A DNA stretch of 64,000 nucleotides. Source: Rhodococcus sp. OK519. Lineage in GTDB: Bacteria; Actinomycetota; Actinomycetes; Mycobacteriales; Mycobacteriaceae. The stretch is taken from positions 212,259 to 276,258 of the forward strand of contig NZ_QAOW01000008.1 of NCBI RefSeq assembly GCF_003051005.1, in the 5' to 3' direction. Positions 34,694 to 42,535 of the stretch are shown piece after piece. Positions within the stretch are counted from its first letter, which is position 1. Each line of letters opens with the position of its first letter. The notes beneath the pieces were generated by a model that made no database searches, had not been told where the DNA came from, and was given only the letters and a program-made list of their open reading frames with translations. Position numbers and translations under genes: made by a program.

Positions 34694-35335
34694 TCAGCGC
34701 GGGAGCGCGGTGAGACCGTGTTTGCGCATCAGAGCCTTCACCGCGTCATGCTCGTCGTTGATGTACGCCCGGGCGAGCAGATCGTTGACGGTGTCAGCGA
34801 GCCGCGGATCGTTCTCGTCGACGGGAACGACCAGCATCTGGCCGTGGCCGATGAGCGGGCTGTTCGCGACGAACAACGCGGTGCGCTTGTTCCCATCCTC
34901 GAACGGCTGAGCCTCGGCGAGCTCCACGAACAGATCCAGTGCGTACTCGACGACGTCATCGCAGGCCAGTGAGTCGATCAGCTGCTGGAGACCATCGTCG
35001 GTCAGCGCGGGAGGCATGTGCCGGCCGTAGCGGGTTCCGACGCCGATCTGCTGGTCGTCGGTGCGCAGCTGTCCCGGGTGCAGTGCGCCGCTGCGGGTGA
35101 TCTGCGCGTTGATCGCGCGGACGTAGGGAGCATCGACCGGCTGATCGTGGTGGTCGATGACGAACTGAGCGACGTCCCGGAGGTCCTTGAGCAGCGCGAG
35201 GTCGGCGCGGGAGCAGATACCGGCCAGGCTTCCTGAGCGCAGGAAGTTCTCAGTGTCGAGGCGGCCGACAGCGAGACCGTCGAACACCTTGCCTGAGGTG
35301 TAGACGACGCCGGTCAGGTCGGCAACGATGATCAT
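34694..35335 (-). CDS. Fic/Doc-family protein with Gln in place of the catalytic His
   Basis: The 213-residue protein has the Fic fold signature EAQPFEDGNKRTALFVAN in place of HPFxDGN(G/K)R. The first motif residue is a Gln (CAG) where the catalytic His of AMP-transferring Fic and kinase Doc proteins stands; Phe, Asp, Gly, Asn and Arg are kept. The N-terminal half (LLKDLRDVAQFVIDHHDQPV) is typical of actinobacterial Fic/Doc toxins. The ATG at 35335 is preferred over a TTG at 35341. With a VbhA-like gene downstream it looks like a toxin/antitoxin pair, with an inactive or altered toxin. Confidence 0.85.
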   Translation of the reverse strand: MIIVADLTGVVYTSGKVFDGLAVGRLDTENFLRSGSLAGICSRADLALLKDLRDVAQFVIDHHDQPVDAPYVRAINAQITRSGALHPGQLRTDDQQIGVGTRYGRHMPPALTDDGLQQLIDSLACDDVVEYALDLFVELAEAQPFEDGNKRTALFVANSPLIGHGQMLVVPVDENDPRLADTVNDLLARAYINDEHDAVKALMRKHGLTALPR

Positions 35336-35936
35336 GGGCAACAGCGTGCTCCGTGCATGTGGTCGGAGGCCGGCCAGCGGCCATCCCCGAAATCACGCCA
35401 GGACCCCGTTTTCAGCTCCGCCCCCTCTTCACTCCTGATTGCTGCGCGGTTACCGATGAGAATTTCAGTTCCCGCAGCGTCTCCGGCAAAAGGCCACCTC
35501 AGCGCGTATGTCGTCGAGTGCCGGGTAGATTGACCGGCCAACTGGCCACTTGACCAGCTTGAGTAGACGGCCAGGGCGCCGAACTGGTCTGATTCGCCGG
35601 AGTCGCTAAGGTAGGCCCGCCAATCTGTGCTGCAAAGTCGAACGGTATCGGTCGACATGAGTAGATCGCCCGGCAGGACGGCCACTTTGACGGGTTTCCC
35701 GACCTGCTCAGGTCTATTCAGCGCTACCTTGCTCCGTGGCGCACATCGAGGTTCCCGGCGAACGAGTTCCGCCGCCACCTCCTGGATGCCGACCTCGAGC
35801 CGATACCCACGCGATGAACATGAACAGTCGCCAGCACTTGCTCAAGGTGCGGCTCACCCGCCGCATCGCAGTCCCACGCCACCGCCCAGCTCGCCACCAA
35901 AACGATCGCTGTCTAACTACCAGGAAGGATGAAGTA
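35336..35936. other. 600-bp gap holding the second island repeat
   Basis: I find no convincing gene. Repeat copy 2 lies at 35416-35509. A minus-strand frame at 35530-35690 (DLLMSTDTVRLCSTDWRAYL) looks faintly protein-like and may be a relic continuous with the repeat peptide. Confidence 0.45.
35416..35509. repeat. Dispersed 94-bp island repeat, copy 2
   Basis: This is the gap-free partner of 18131-18224; the best-conserved 41 bp are 35469-35509. It lies upstream of the fic start (35335) on that gene's strand, so it could also act as a promoter region. Confidence 0.6.
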
Positions 35937-36617
35937 ATGAACAGTCACCCTGCCTCCCCCTCAGTCGATGAGGAGCTGACTCGGCTCGTCGGCCTGCTCT
36001 CCGAGCTGTCCCGCATCGAACTCGGAGGGACCGACAACGCCTGTCACCGGGTCGGCGCAGCTGTCCTCCTTCGCCTCGCCGACCGCGACGGTAACCACCA
36101 GCCCGCCGCGCTCGGCCGCGTCGCGCTCGAAGCCCTCGTCGCGGCACTTGGCGGCGACCCTGACGCGAGTATGCCCTCCGTACCGGCTCGAACTGAGCCG
36201 GCGCCACTGCTAGAGCCGGAGACGCCCCGGCCGCTGGAGCCGGTGGTCGAGGAGCCGACCGGGCCTCCGCCGAACCGAATCTCGCCGATGCCCGACGGCA
36301 GCACCCGGGTCTACGTCGGTTCTGCAGCCAGGTTCGCAGACAGTGATCGGGCCTGGTCTGCGCAGCGCCGCGACCAGGTCGAGCTGTTCCACTGGCGGGT
36401 GACCTGGTCCTACTCGCCGCAACTACTCGCGGAGATGAAGGAACTCATCCCGGCCACCGGCCGAGCCTGGACTGGCACTGCGTGGGCGATCACCAATGGC
36501 CGCGTGACCACGCTCCTCGATCACCTCGTTAGCGTCGGGTGCACCCTCACCACCGACGACCCGGCAGTACTCGACTCGCCGCTGACCCGCGACTACTTCG
36601 AGGACGGGGTGCCGTGA
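35937..36617 (+). CDS. Unknown 226-aa protein
   Basis: No family is recognised. The N-terminal part (VDEELTRLVGLLSELSRIEL) is helical, the middle is a Pro/Glu-rich linker (residues about 80-120), and the C-terminal part is compact: DGSTRVYVGSAARFADSDRA, then WRVTWSYSPQLLAEMKELIP and GRAWTGTAWAITNGRVTTLL. The last pattern resembles small domains that recur in phage and island proteins. ATG 35937 follows AGGAAGGA. It overlaps the next small frame by GTGA. Confidence 0.6.
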   Translation: MNSHPASPSVDEELTRLVGLLSELSRIELGGTDNACHRVGAAVLLRLADRDGNHQPAALGRVALEALVAALGGDPDASMPSVPARTEPAPLLEPETPRPLEPVVEEPTGPPPNRISPMPDGSTRVYVGSAARFADSDRAWSAQRRDQVELFHWRVTWSYSPQLLAEMKELIPATGRAWTGTAWAITNGRVTTLLDHLVSVGCTLTTDDPAVLDSPLTRDYFEDGVP

Positions 36618-36730
36618 CCAACGTGCACCTGCAGATCGACCGCGTCACCGTCGACGGCGAGGAAATCACCCGCATCACCGCACCCTCCGTCCCGACAGCA
36701 CCCGGATCGCGCAGGTGTCGTCGAGTTTAG
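36614..36730 (+). CDS. Very small 38-aa frame, possibly truncated
   Basis: GTG 36614 overlaps the preceding stop by four bases. The peptide VTNVHLQIDRVTVDGEEITR is beta-strand-like and protein-like, but the remainder is Arg-rich and ends against the convergent 568-aa gene (overlap of four bases). It may be the N-terminus of a lost gene. Confidence 0.35.
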   Translation: MTNVHLQIDRVTVDGEEITRITAPSVPTAPGSRRCRRV

Positions 36731-38433
36731 GAACCGACGATGGCGCCTGGTGCGACGGAGTGATCGATCTCCGCGGGAGCCTGGCTTGTGACTGATGCGC
36801 CGTCTGAGATCACCGCAGCCAGGTTGTCGATGTTCTCGTGGTCGGCGTCGGCCGGGAACATCCACTGGACGTCGCGGCGGTCCGTGGTTATGCCGATGGT
36901 TGGGCGCACGGCCGCATCGTGTTTCGGGCGTGGGCGCACAAACCTGACCTCGTCCAGCGGATAGATCGAGCCGAGTTCGCCGTGCCGCAGAAGGGTTCTC
37001 GGAGTGGCGGTGACGATCCGGCGGTCAGTTACGGCCACGAAGGTGCTCGAAGTGAGCTTCTCGACCACTGCGCCGGCCTTGCTTGGACGGAGTGCGTCCC
37101 AGGTGGCGTCAACTCGTTTGGCGAGGAGCGCTGGTATGACTCCAGTGAGGTTGTGAGCTCCAGTCTCGTAGGGGAACGCGACGCTGCGAAGCGTCTCGCC
37201 GTCCTCAAGGAACCACCGAAGGACATGAAGGTACGGCTCAAGATCAAGGCCGTCGGGCGCGCACAGAGTTTCTGGTACAGCAGGCATCTCGACTGCCGGA
37301 TGGAGCGTGTTGGCCAGCGGTTCGATGGCTTCGAGGAGCTGCTTGCACGTCAGTCGGGTTGCCTTCGCATCTTTGCGCTTCTTCGTGAGCGGAACCGTAG
37401 CTCGGCTGGGGAGCTCGGCGATGATCCGCAACTCACGCACGAGTGATTTCGTGAGCAGCCTGATCTCGTGGAGGGACTCTTCGATCTCGGCGGGTAGGTT
37501 CCGTGCGATCTGGTCGAAGAGCTGCGCTTCGCTCTCGTCGCTAACGCTTCGGGTTCGGGCGAGCGAAGCACGAATCGCCTGGTACTCGGCGCGTGTCTTC
37601 AGCGAACTGAGCAGCGCATACGTGTCGAAGACGATCGCTTCGGCGTTGGACTCGAGGTACTGGCGGCGCGCGCGTCCGTCCAGTTTCCCTATCTCCTGAA
37701 CGTGTCCGACCACGTTCTTCCGATAGAGCTTCAACTCTTTGTGAATCATGGGGCCGCTAGAAGCGATGGGCTCCCAGACAGAGTCCGTGATGGTGTCGAG
37801 TTCGCGAGCCTCCTTGATCGCCTCATCGACGGCCTCCGTGAGCCCTTCGAGTTCGGCCCACTGCTCGTTCCGGATGGTCTTGAGTACCTGTGTGGTGATT
37901 GCGATGTTGGTGCGGACGAGACCCGAAATTTCACCGAGCTGCATCTGGAGCGCGATCATGGCTACGGCCGGACCGATTGCTGCGGCGGCCGCGGCGGCCG
38001 TCATCGAAGCCGGAATGAAGCGTGCCTGCGCGACCAGCTTGCCGTCCTTGAAGATCGCTCCGAGCAGTGCGCCGTCTTTTCCGGCCATCTGCCCGCCGCT
38101 CTTCAGCAGGGACAGCGTCGCATCGTTGACCCGGTAGAGGCCCTGCGCGCTTGATACAGCCTCCGCAACGTTTCCCACTATCGTGCCCACGTTGCCGAGC
38201 GAACCCAGAGCAGTCGAGAGCTGTGTCCGGTCGAATGATGGCACCAGATCGAGGCTGATGAGTTCGAGGCCTTCGGGGACTTCACCGAACACCACTGCGA
38301 CACCGGGTGTCACCTCGACGAGGGTCATCGATGGTGCGACTTCCAGAGCATCCGAGCTGTTCTGCCCCTCTTCATCAGGCCGCATGTCGACGCTTTCGTC
38401 TTCGCTGGCAACCTCTTCAGGCGCGCCGTCCAT
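36727..38433 (-). CDS. Unknown 568-aa protein, hydrophobic segment plus PH-like C-terminus
   Basis: I do not recognise a named family. An acidic N-terminus (residues 1-35) is followed by a mixed part with LYRVNDATLSLLKSGGQ, then a hydrophobic Ala-rich segment ASMTAAAAAAAIGPAVAMIA (about 142-161) that could insert in or lie on a membrane. A long helical region follows (QLGEISGLVRTNIAITTQVL to about 330, with IVFDTYALLSSLK). The C-terminal 110 residues (FVAVTDRRIVTATPRTLLRH) look like a bacterial PH-like domain. From memory, similar orphans are common in actinobacterial islands. A membrane-linked defence or stress role is a guess. Confidence 0.7.
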   Translation of the reverse strand: MDGAPEEVASEDESVDMRPDEEGQNSSDALEVAPSMTLVEVTPGVAVVFGEVPEGLELISLDLVPSFDRTQLSTALGSLGNVGTIVGNVAEAVSSAQGLYRVNDATLSLLKSGGQMAGKDGALLGAIFKDGKLVAQARFIPASMTAAAAAAAIGPAVAMIALQMQLGEISGLVRTNIAITTQVLKTIRNEQWAELEGLTEAVDEAIKEARELDTITDSVWEPIASSGPMIHKELKLYRKNVVGHVQEIGKLDGRARRQYLESNAEAIVFDTYALLSSLKTRAEYQAIRASLARTRSVSDESEAQLFDQIARNLPAEIEESLHEIRLLTKSLVRELRIIAELPSRATVPLTKKRKDAKATRLTCKQLLEAIEPLANTLHPAVEMPAVPETLCAPDGLDLEPYLHVLRWFLEDGETLRSVAFPYETGAHNLTGVIPALLAKRVDATWDALRPSKAGAVVEKLTSSTFVAVTDRRIVTATPRTLLRHGELGSIYPLDEVRFVRPRPKHDAAVRPTIGITTDRRDVQWMFPADADHENIDNLAAVISDGASVTSQAPAEIDHSVAPGAIVGS

Positions 38434-38608
38434 GCGTGCTCTCCTTCTCGTCGACGAACGCAGTTTCGACTTCTTTCGACACCCCTAGCGCGAGTTCGCG
38501 ATTCAAGATGTTGATCATCGCAGCACTCTAGCCCTGTCGCCCTACCTATCTGGCGGTGCGTGGACCGGTGTCCAGCGCGATTCTTCGCGCACCTTGTAGC
38601 AGCGGCGC

Positions 38609-40510
38609 TCAGCTCGTCCCCGCGATGATCGCCGCGCCGAGCGTGTCGCTGAGCAGATCGAGCGCTTCGAGGTGCGGGTCCGCCGGTGGCGGGCCGGCGG
38701 CTATCGTTGCTGCCCATATCAGTTCGTTGTCGCGTGTGTCGAGGCCAAGCGCAGCCGGGACAGCCAGCGTGAAGTCGCGCTGATGTGCATCGCTGCGATC
38801 AGGCGGCGGCGGTCCGAACCGGTTCGCGAGCCACGCATGCCAGAGCAAACGCTCGGCACGGTGCCTCAGAGTACGTTCGGTCGCGACCATGTCGAGTCCT
38901 GCAGCGTCAGCCACATCGTCCAGTGATCGTGCTCCGGGACCCACAGTGCCCTTCTGCCGGGTAATCAGTCCGGCAACCAGCAGATCCGTCAGGATCGCGT
39001 AGCCGGTCGACCGGCTGACCCTGGCGGCCGCGAACGCCGCGTCCACGGTGCTCACCTGACCGCTGTGGATGAGGTGGTAGATGGTCCGGCCGCGCAACCC
39101 CAGCACGCTCCAGGCCTGGTGAACAGGCTCGACGCGGGCCCGCCCGATCGCGGCACTGTCGGGCGCTGCAGTTGCAGGCGTGGTCAGGGCGTACCGGTCG
39201 GGGAGCTGACCTGCACCGCGGGCGACACGCAGCACCGGTGACCCCGGAGTGTCTCGGAGCAGTCGCAGCGCCGCCCACACCGTGGACTCCGACATGAGCC
39301 CGGCCGCGTGCGACAGGCTCCGGCCGCCGATGGCTACCACCGGCACACCCTCGACGAGCTCGCCGGCCAGAGCAGAGGTGTAGGCGAGAGCCTGCACGAC
39401 GGCAAGCAGGATCGGTCGCTGGCGGGATCCGGGGAACTCCTGATCGATCCAGGTTTGTGCGGCGGCGAGCCAGCGGCGTCGGATCGGATCGCTGCGCGAA
39501 GAATCGGTCCCCCTGCACCCCCCTGTGTGCTTGTTCTCGTGCGTGAGATCACGGAATTGGGGGGCTACGCTCGCGGCCCAGGTCAGAGCCTTAGCAACGT
39601 CCCCCCGCAGGGATTTAGCAATTAGACGCGGGGCCACGTACCGGGCGTAGGCCTTGCGCAGGCCGGCGTAGTCGGCGGTCCCGAGCGCAGCCTCGATGTC
39701 GGCGGCGCTGGCGCCACGCAGCACGACGCTGCTGATCACCGATTGCCTGGCCTCGGAGGGCGACGGCCAGCGGGAGGAGTCGGTGATCTTGCCGGTCCGC
39801 GCGAACGTGGCCACCGGCGTCGGTATGGCGCTGGTCAGGCGGTAGCGGGGATGCAGGCGGCGGTCGTCGCCGACACCGACGAGACGCTCCTCGCAGGCCA
39901 GCGCAGCCTCCACGACCGCGACCGCAGTGCGAGGACGAGACCGACGCGCATCGGCGCCGCCGAGCAGAGCGACCAGGCGGGCGGCAACACCGTGGTCGGA
40001 TCGCAGGGTGAAGGCCTCGACTGCGGCCGCGAGGGGGCCGTCGAGGCGTCGGTGGCCGCCTTCGCGGCACAACGACCCGGGGACGCTGATACAGCCGTGC
40101 GAGTTACCGAGCATCGGGGACTTGTCGAAGGTCGGCAGGCGCTCCTCGAGCGCATCCAGCAGTTCTCGGAGGTCCTCGACTCGCAGTGGCGTGTCGGTGG
40201 GCAGCGGTACGAGCACGTGCCGGCCACCGCTGGTGGATCGGTCGGTGACCGTGCGTCCGCCGCACTCGTGCAGCCACGCCAGGATCCGCTCGACATCCGC
40301 GTCGACCTGGGCGGCGCCGTGGCGCTTCGCGTCGAAGTCGAGCGCCAGCAGCACGGTGCGGCCGTGCTTGTTGTAGAGCGGCACGGCTGCCGGCGAACCG
40401 GGTAGTCGGCTCTTCAGGCCGGACGAGGTGGCGAACTTACCGTCGTCGCTGGGCTCGGACAGGCGCATGGAGCGCCGCGCGGCCATCAGTGGGGCGAGGA
40501 ATCGCCACAC
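38609..40510 (-). CDS. Prim-pol-like replication protein of the island
   Basis: The protein of about 633 residues has an archaeo-eukaryotic-primase-like N-terminal domain: LLALDFDAKRHGAAQVDADV (catalytic Asp pair), then TSGGRHVLVPLP and SMLGNSHGCISVPGS. Winged-helix-like regions follow towards the C-terminus (FAAARVSRSTGYAILTDLLV). Such proteins start replication of actinobacterial plasmids and AICEs. I placed the start at GTG 40510; the frame stays open to 40651 but would then cross the putative structured RNA, and ATG 40486 is another choice. Next to the RHH gene and the integrase it forms the element's maintenance module. Confidence 0.75.
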   Translation of the reverse strand: MWRFLAPLMAARRSMRLSEPSDDGKFATSSGLKSRLPGSPAAVPLYNKHGRTVLLALDFDAKRHGAAQVDADVERILAWLHECGGRTVTDRSTSGGRHVLVPLPTDTPLRVEDLRELLDALEERLPTFDKSPMLGNSHGCISVPGSLCREGGHRRLDGPLAAAVEAFTLRSDHGVAARLVALLGGADARRSRPRTAVAVVEAALACEERLVGVGDDRRLHPRYRLTSAIPTPVATFARTGKITDSSRWPSPSEARQSVISSVVLRGASAADIEAALGTADYAGLRKAYARYVAPRLIAKSLRGDVAKALTWAASVAPQFRDLTHENKHTGGCRGTDSSRSDPIRRRWLAAAQTWIDQEFPGSRQRPILLAVVQALAYTSALAGELVEGVPVVAIGGRSLSHAAGLMSESTVWAALRLLRDTPGSPVLRVARGAGQLPDRYALTTPATAAPDSAAIGRARVEPVHQAWSVLGLRGRTIYHLIHSGQVSTVDAAFAAARVSRSTGYAILTDLLVAGLITRQKGTVGPGARSLDDVADAAGLDMVATERTLRHRAERLLWHAWLANRFGPPPPDRSDAHQRDFTLAVPAALGLDTRDNELIWAATIAAGPPPADPHLEALDLLSDTLGAAIIAGTS

Positions 40511-40554
40511 GACATCGGGCGACGACTCGCCCCCACGTCCGTTAGATCTTGAAC

Positions 40555-40710
40555 CTATGTCAGGGTGCGTTGTACCCTGAGACCTGTCTGGCAAGACAGT
40601 CCCTTCGGGGAAGTGCAACACCGAGAAGCAAGTTCGTACCTTGGTTCTCACTCAGAACTCAATCGAAAACCCTCGTCCCCGGTGCAACGGGTGACGGGGG
40701 TTTTCTTTGT
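40555..40710 (+). ncRNA. Putative structured RNA with its own terminator, upstream of the replication gene
   Basis: Four consecutive hairpins are visible: TCAGGGT/ACCCTGA (40560-40580), CTGTCT-GGCA-AGACAG (40584-40599), TCCC-TTCG-GGGA (40600-40611) and GAGAANCAAG/CTTGNTTCTC (40623-40649). They end in a strong terminator at 40666-40708. The transcript would run away from, and antisense to, the 5' leader of the replication gene. That arrangement is typical of counter-transcribed copy-control RNAs. Promoter and expression were not established. Confidence 0.45.
40666..40708 (+). terminator. Intrinsic terminator
   Basis: The stem AAAACCCTCGTC/GACGGGGGTTTT (40666-40677 with 40693-40704, one T-G pair) is followed by TTTTCTTT on the plus strand. 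It also has A/T symmetry and may work in both directions. Confidence 0.75.
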
Positions 40711-40790
40711 CGAGCTGAGCTGTGTTGCTGAGTGTGTGTCGAGGACGCGCGTGGTGGGTGGGGTCCCTGTTGTGGGGAGGCTCTGTTACC

Positions 40791-41003
40791 TCAGGCCGCA
40801 GTCACAGCCCCATTCGGCAGAGCCTTCTCATCGAGCTCACGAATCAGATCAGCGCGACCGGCGTAGCTCGCGAGAAGATCGGCGATGTACTGGCTCACAG
40901 AGCTCACGCCGGCGGCATGTCGTCGATCTTCGAGGATGCGGAAAACGTCGTTGGGAACGCGTGAGGTGATGATCGTGCGCGGGCCCTTGCTCGGTGTTGT
41001 CAT
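40791..41003 (-). CDS. Small RHH-like protein of the replication/integration module
   Basis: The 70-residue protein reads GPRTIITSRVPNDVFRILED, then HAAGVSSVSQYIADLLASYA, the strand-helix-helix layout of ribbon-helix-helix regulators. GGGAG precedes ATG 41003. It sits between the integrase and the replication gene on the same strand, where AICEs often carry an excisionase or copy-control regulator. Whether it binds the repeats at 41112-41170 is untested. Confidence 0.65.
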   Translation of the reverse strand: MTTPSKGPRTIITSRVPNDVFRILEDRRHAAGVSSVSQYIADLLASYAGRADLIRELDEKALPNGAVTAA

Positions 41004-41111
41004 TGGCGGCTCCCTTCAGCCATCCGACCAGGCTGCAACAGCAGGCTGCCATAACGCTGCGACTCTGCGCAAGCGACATAAAGGCAGGTCAGAGCCACTA
41101 TTTTCCTACCG

Positions 41112-41170
41112 ACTAACTCGAAACATCGCCTTTCCCCAGGCAGATCCTGCCGCCGAATAACTAACTCGAA
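41112..41170. promoter_or_regulatory. Direct repeats upstream of the RHH gene
   Basis: CTAACTCGAA occurs at 41112-41121 and 41161-41170, 49 bp apart, in a locally AT-richer stretch between the integrase stop and the RHH start. They could be operator or excisionase-type sites. Confidence 0.4.
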
Positions 41171-41213
41171 TAACAGAATCTTGACCGCGAGCTTTTTCGG
41201 ACGAACCCACCAC

Positions 41214-42434
41214 CTACCCCAGCAGTTCAGCCAGTGCGTCCACTTCCGACGCGTCGGTGTGGGCGTAGGTCCGCAGCACGAGCGTCCCCCCGTCTGCGTG
41301 ACCGAGCCACGCCGCAACCGCGGACGGTGTCGCCCCTGCGGCGATCAGCCGTGACGCCGCGGTATGCCGAGCGGCATGGAGCCTTCGGTGGGGCACCTGC
41401 GCGTACCGCAGCGCCTCCTTCCACCAGTCGTCCAGAGTCCGCGGCGCCACTGCTCGCCCGTCCCAGTGCGTGAGCACGTGGAGATCTCGGGCCCCGACCC
41501 ATGCCTCACCAGCTCGCTTCCTGGCGATCTGCTGTCGTTCTTGTGCGCCCCGGAGGACGGTCAGCACCGAGGCTGGCAGTTTCAGTGATCGCCGCGCGCG
41601 GGCGGTCTTGCCATTCTTCTGATCGATCGTGCAGCCTGTCACGCGCACTCGGGTCTGCAACGCCACCATGATGCGGCCGGCATCCAAATCAATTGCGCTC
41701 CAACGCAGCCCCGCCAGCTCACCGCGCCGCAGCCCGATCAGCGCAAGGTGCACCATCGGCGCGTGAACCACGGCCATGTGCTGAGGCGACCGTGGCCCGC
41801 CAACCAGGGGCAGATCCACCCTGGAGTGCATCTTCACCAACCGCGCAACCTCGTCCTCACCGAGTCGGTCGGACAAGTCCAGGGCGCCCTCGTAGGCGTC
41901 AGCGTCGTCCTTCTTGCGTAGCGGCTTGATGTACTGGATTGGATTGTCGCTCAGCACCCGACGCCGCTCCAGGTCTTTCCAGACAGCCTTGGTGCGCGCG
42001 AGCATCGGGTTGATCGAGGTTCGTTTCCACTTCCGCCCGCCTGGCCCGGAACCAGCGGCCAGGTCCTGCACGAGCTGCTCCACCTCGCTGTCGCCGATCG
42101 TCCGTACGTCGCGACCATGGAACCGGTCGACAAGTGGCGCCAGCGCCGCCGTGTAGGCCGCAAGCGTGGTCGGGTTGATTCGCTGCGCCGCGAGCCAGCG
42201 CTCGACCGCCTGAGCCACCGTGATGACCCCCGCCTCCTCGGCCGCAGCCTGAGTGGCTTCCTTCTTGAGCGTGTCCTGCAACTCGTCGAGGAACTCCCCC
42301 GCCGCCTTCGAGGTCTCGAATCTTCTGCGCAGCTGACGTCTCGCGCCGTCTGGGCCTGCCACCCGCACCCGGACCTGGTACCGGATGTCCCCGCTCGGCA
42401 GCTCGACTTTCTCAACGCCATTTCGCAACGCCAC
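41214..42434 (-). CDS. int: Tyrosine recombinase (integrase) of the island
   Basis: The 406-residue protein has an AP2-like arm-binding start (PSGDIRYQVRVRVAGPDGAR), a SAM-like core-binding domain (VAQAVERWLAAQRINPTTLA) and a catalytic domain with Arg in LIGLRRGELAGLRW, H-x-x-R in HAARHTAASRL, His in WLGHADGGT and the nucleophile Tyr in LRTYAHTDAS. All catalytic residues are present. It is next to its attachment site in tRNA-Ser, as in pSAM2/phage-type integrases, and would join attP to the tRNA 3' half. The start is GTG 42434. Confidence 0.95.
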   Translation of the reverse strand: MALRNGVEKVELPSGDIRYQVRVRVAGPDGARRQLRRRFETSKAAGEFLDELQDTLKKEATQAAAEEAGVITVAQAVERWLAAQRINPTTLAAYTAALAPLVDRFHGRDVRTIGDSEVEQLVQDLAAGSGPGGRKWKRTSINPMLARTKAVWKDLERRRVLSDNPIQYIKPLRKKDDADAYEGALDLSDRLGEDEVARLVKMHSRVDLPLVGGPRSPQHMAVVHAPMVHLALIGLRRGELAGLRWSAIDLDAGRIMVALQTRVRVTGCTIDQKNGKTARARRSLKLPASVLTVLRGAQERQQIARKRAGEAWVGARDLHVLTHWDGRAVAPRTLDDWWKEALRYAQVPHRRLHAARHTAASRLIAAGATPSAVAAWLGHADGGTLVLRTYAHTDASEVDALAELLG

Positions 42435-42454
42435 GCTCGCGATACTAACGATCG

Positions 42455-42474
42455 CGTGTCATGGCTGTGTCACA
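42455..42474. promoter_or_regulatory. Putative integrase arm-type sites, right end
   Basis: CGTGTCATG (42455-42463) and TGTGTCACA (42466-42474) lie 62-81 bp inside the right repeat, just upstream of the integrase start. They share the TGTGTCATG word with the left end (9016-9035). An alternative is an operator of the int promoter. Confidence 0.45.
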
Positions 42475-42500
42475 TCGGAACATTGTTGGATCTTCCGACG

Positions 42501-42530
42501 TCAGGGGCGGTTTCTCAAAACCGCCCCTGA
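42501..42530. terminator. Perfect 13-bp hairpin after tRNA-Ser, inside the island
   Basis: TCAGGGGCGGTTT is separated by four bases from its exact reverse complement. It follows tRNA-Ser on the minus strand and separates it from the integrase. It came with the element, replacing the chromosomal hairpin at 8826-8853. Confidence 0.75.
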
Positions 42531-42535
42531 CCTTG

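Noticed and set aside
40511..40651. Upstream extension of the replication protein to 40651
   Set aside because: It would translate the hairpin region at 40555-40651 into an atypical Cys/Thr/Arg-rich peptide; GTG 40510 or ATG 40486 fits better, although not proven.
40549..40731. Plus-strand 60-codon frame over the hairpins
   Set aside because: It overlaps the terminator and has no protein-like features; a structured RNA explains the sequence better.
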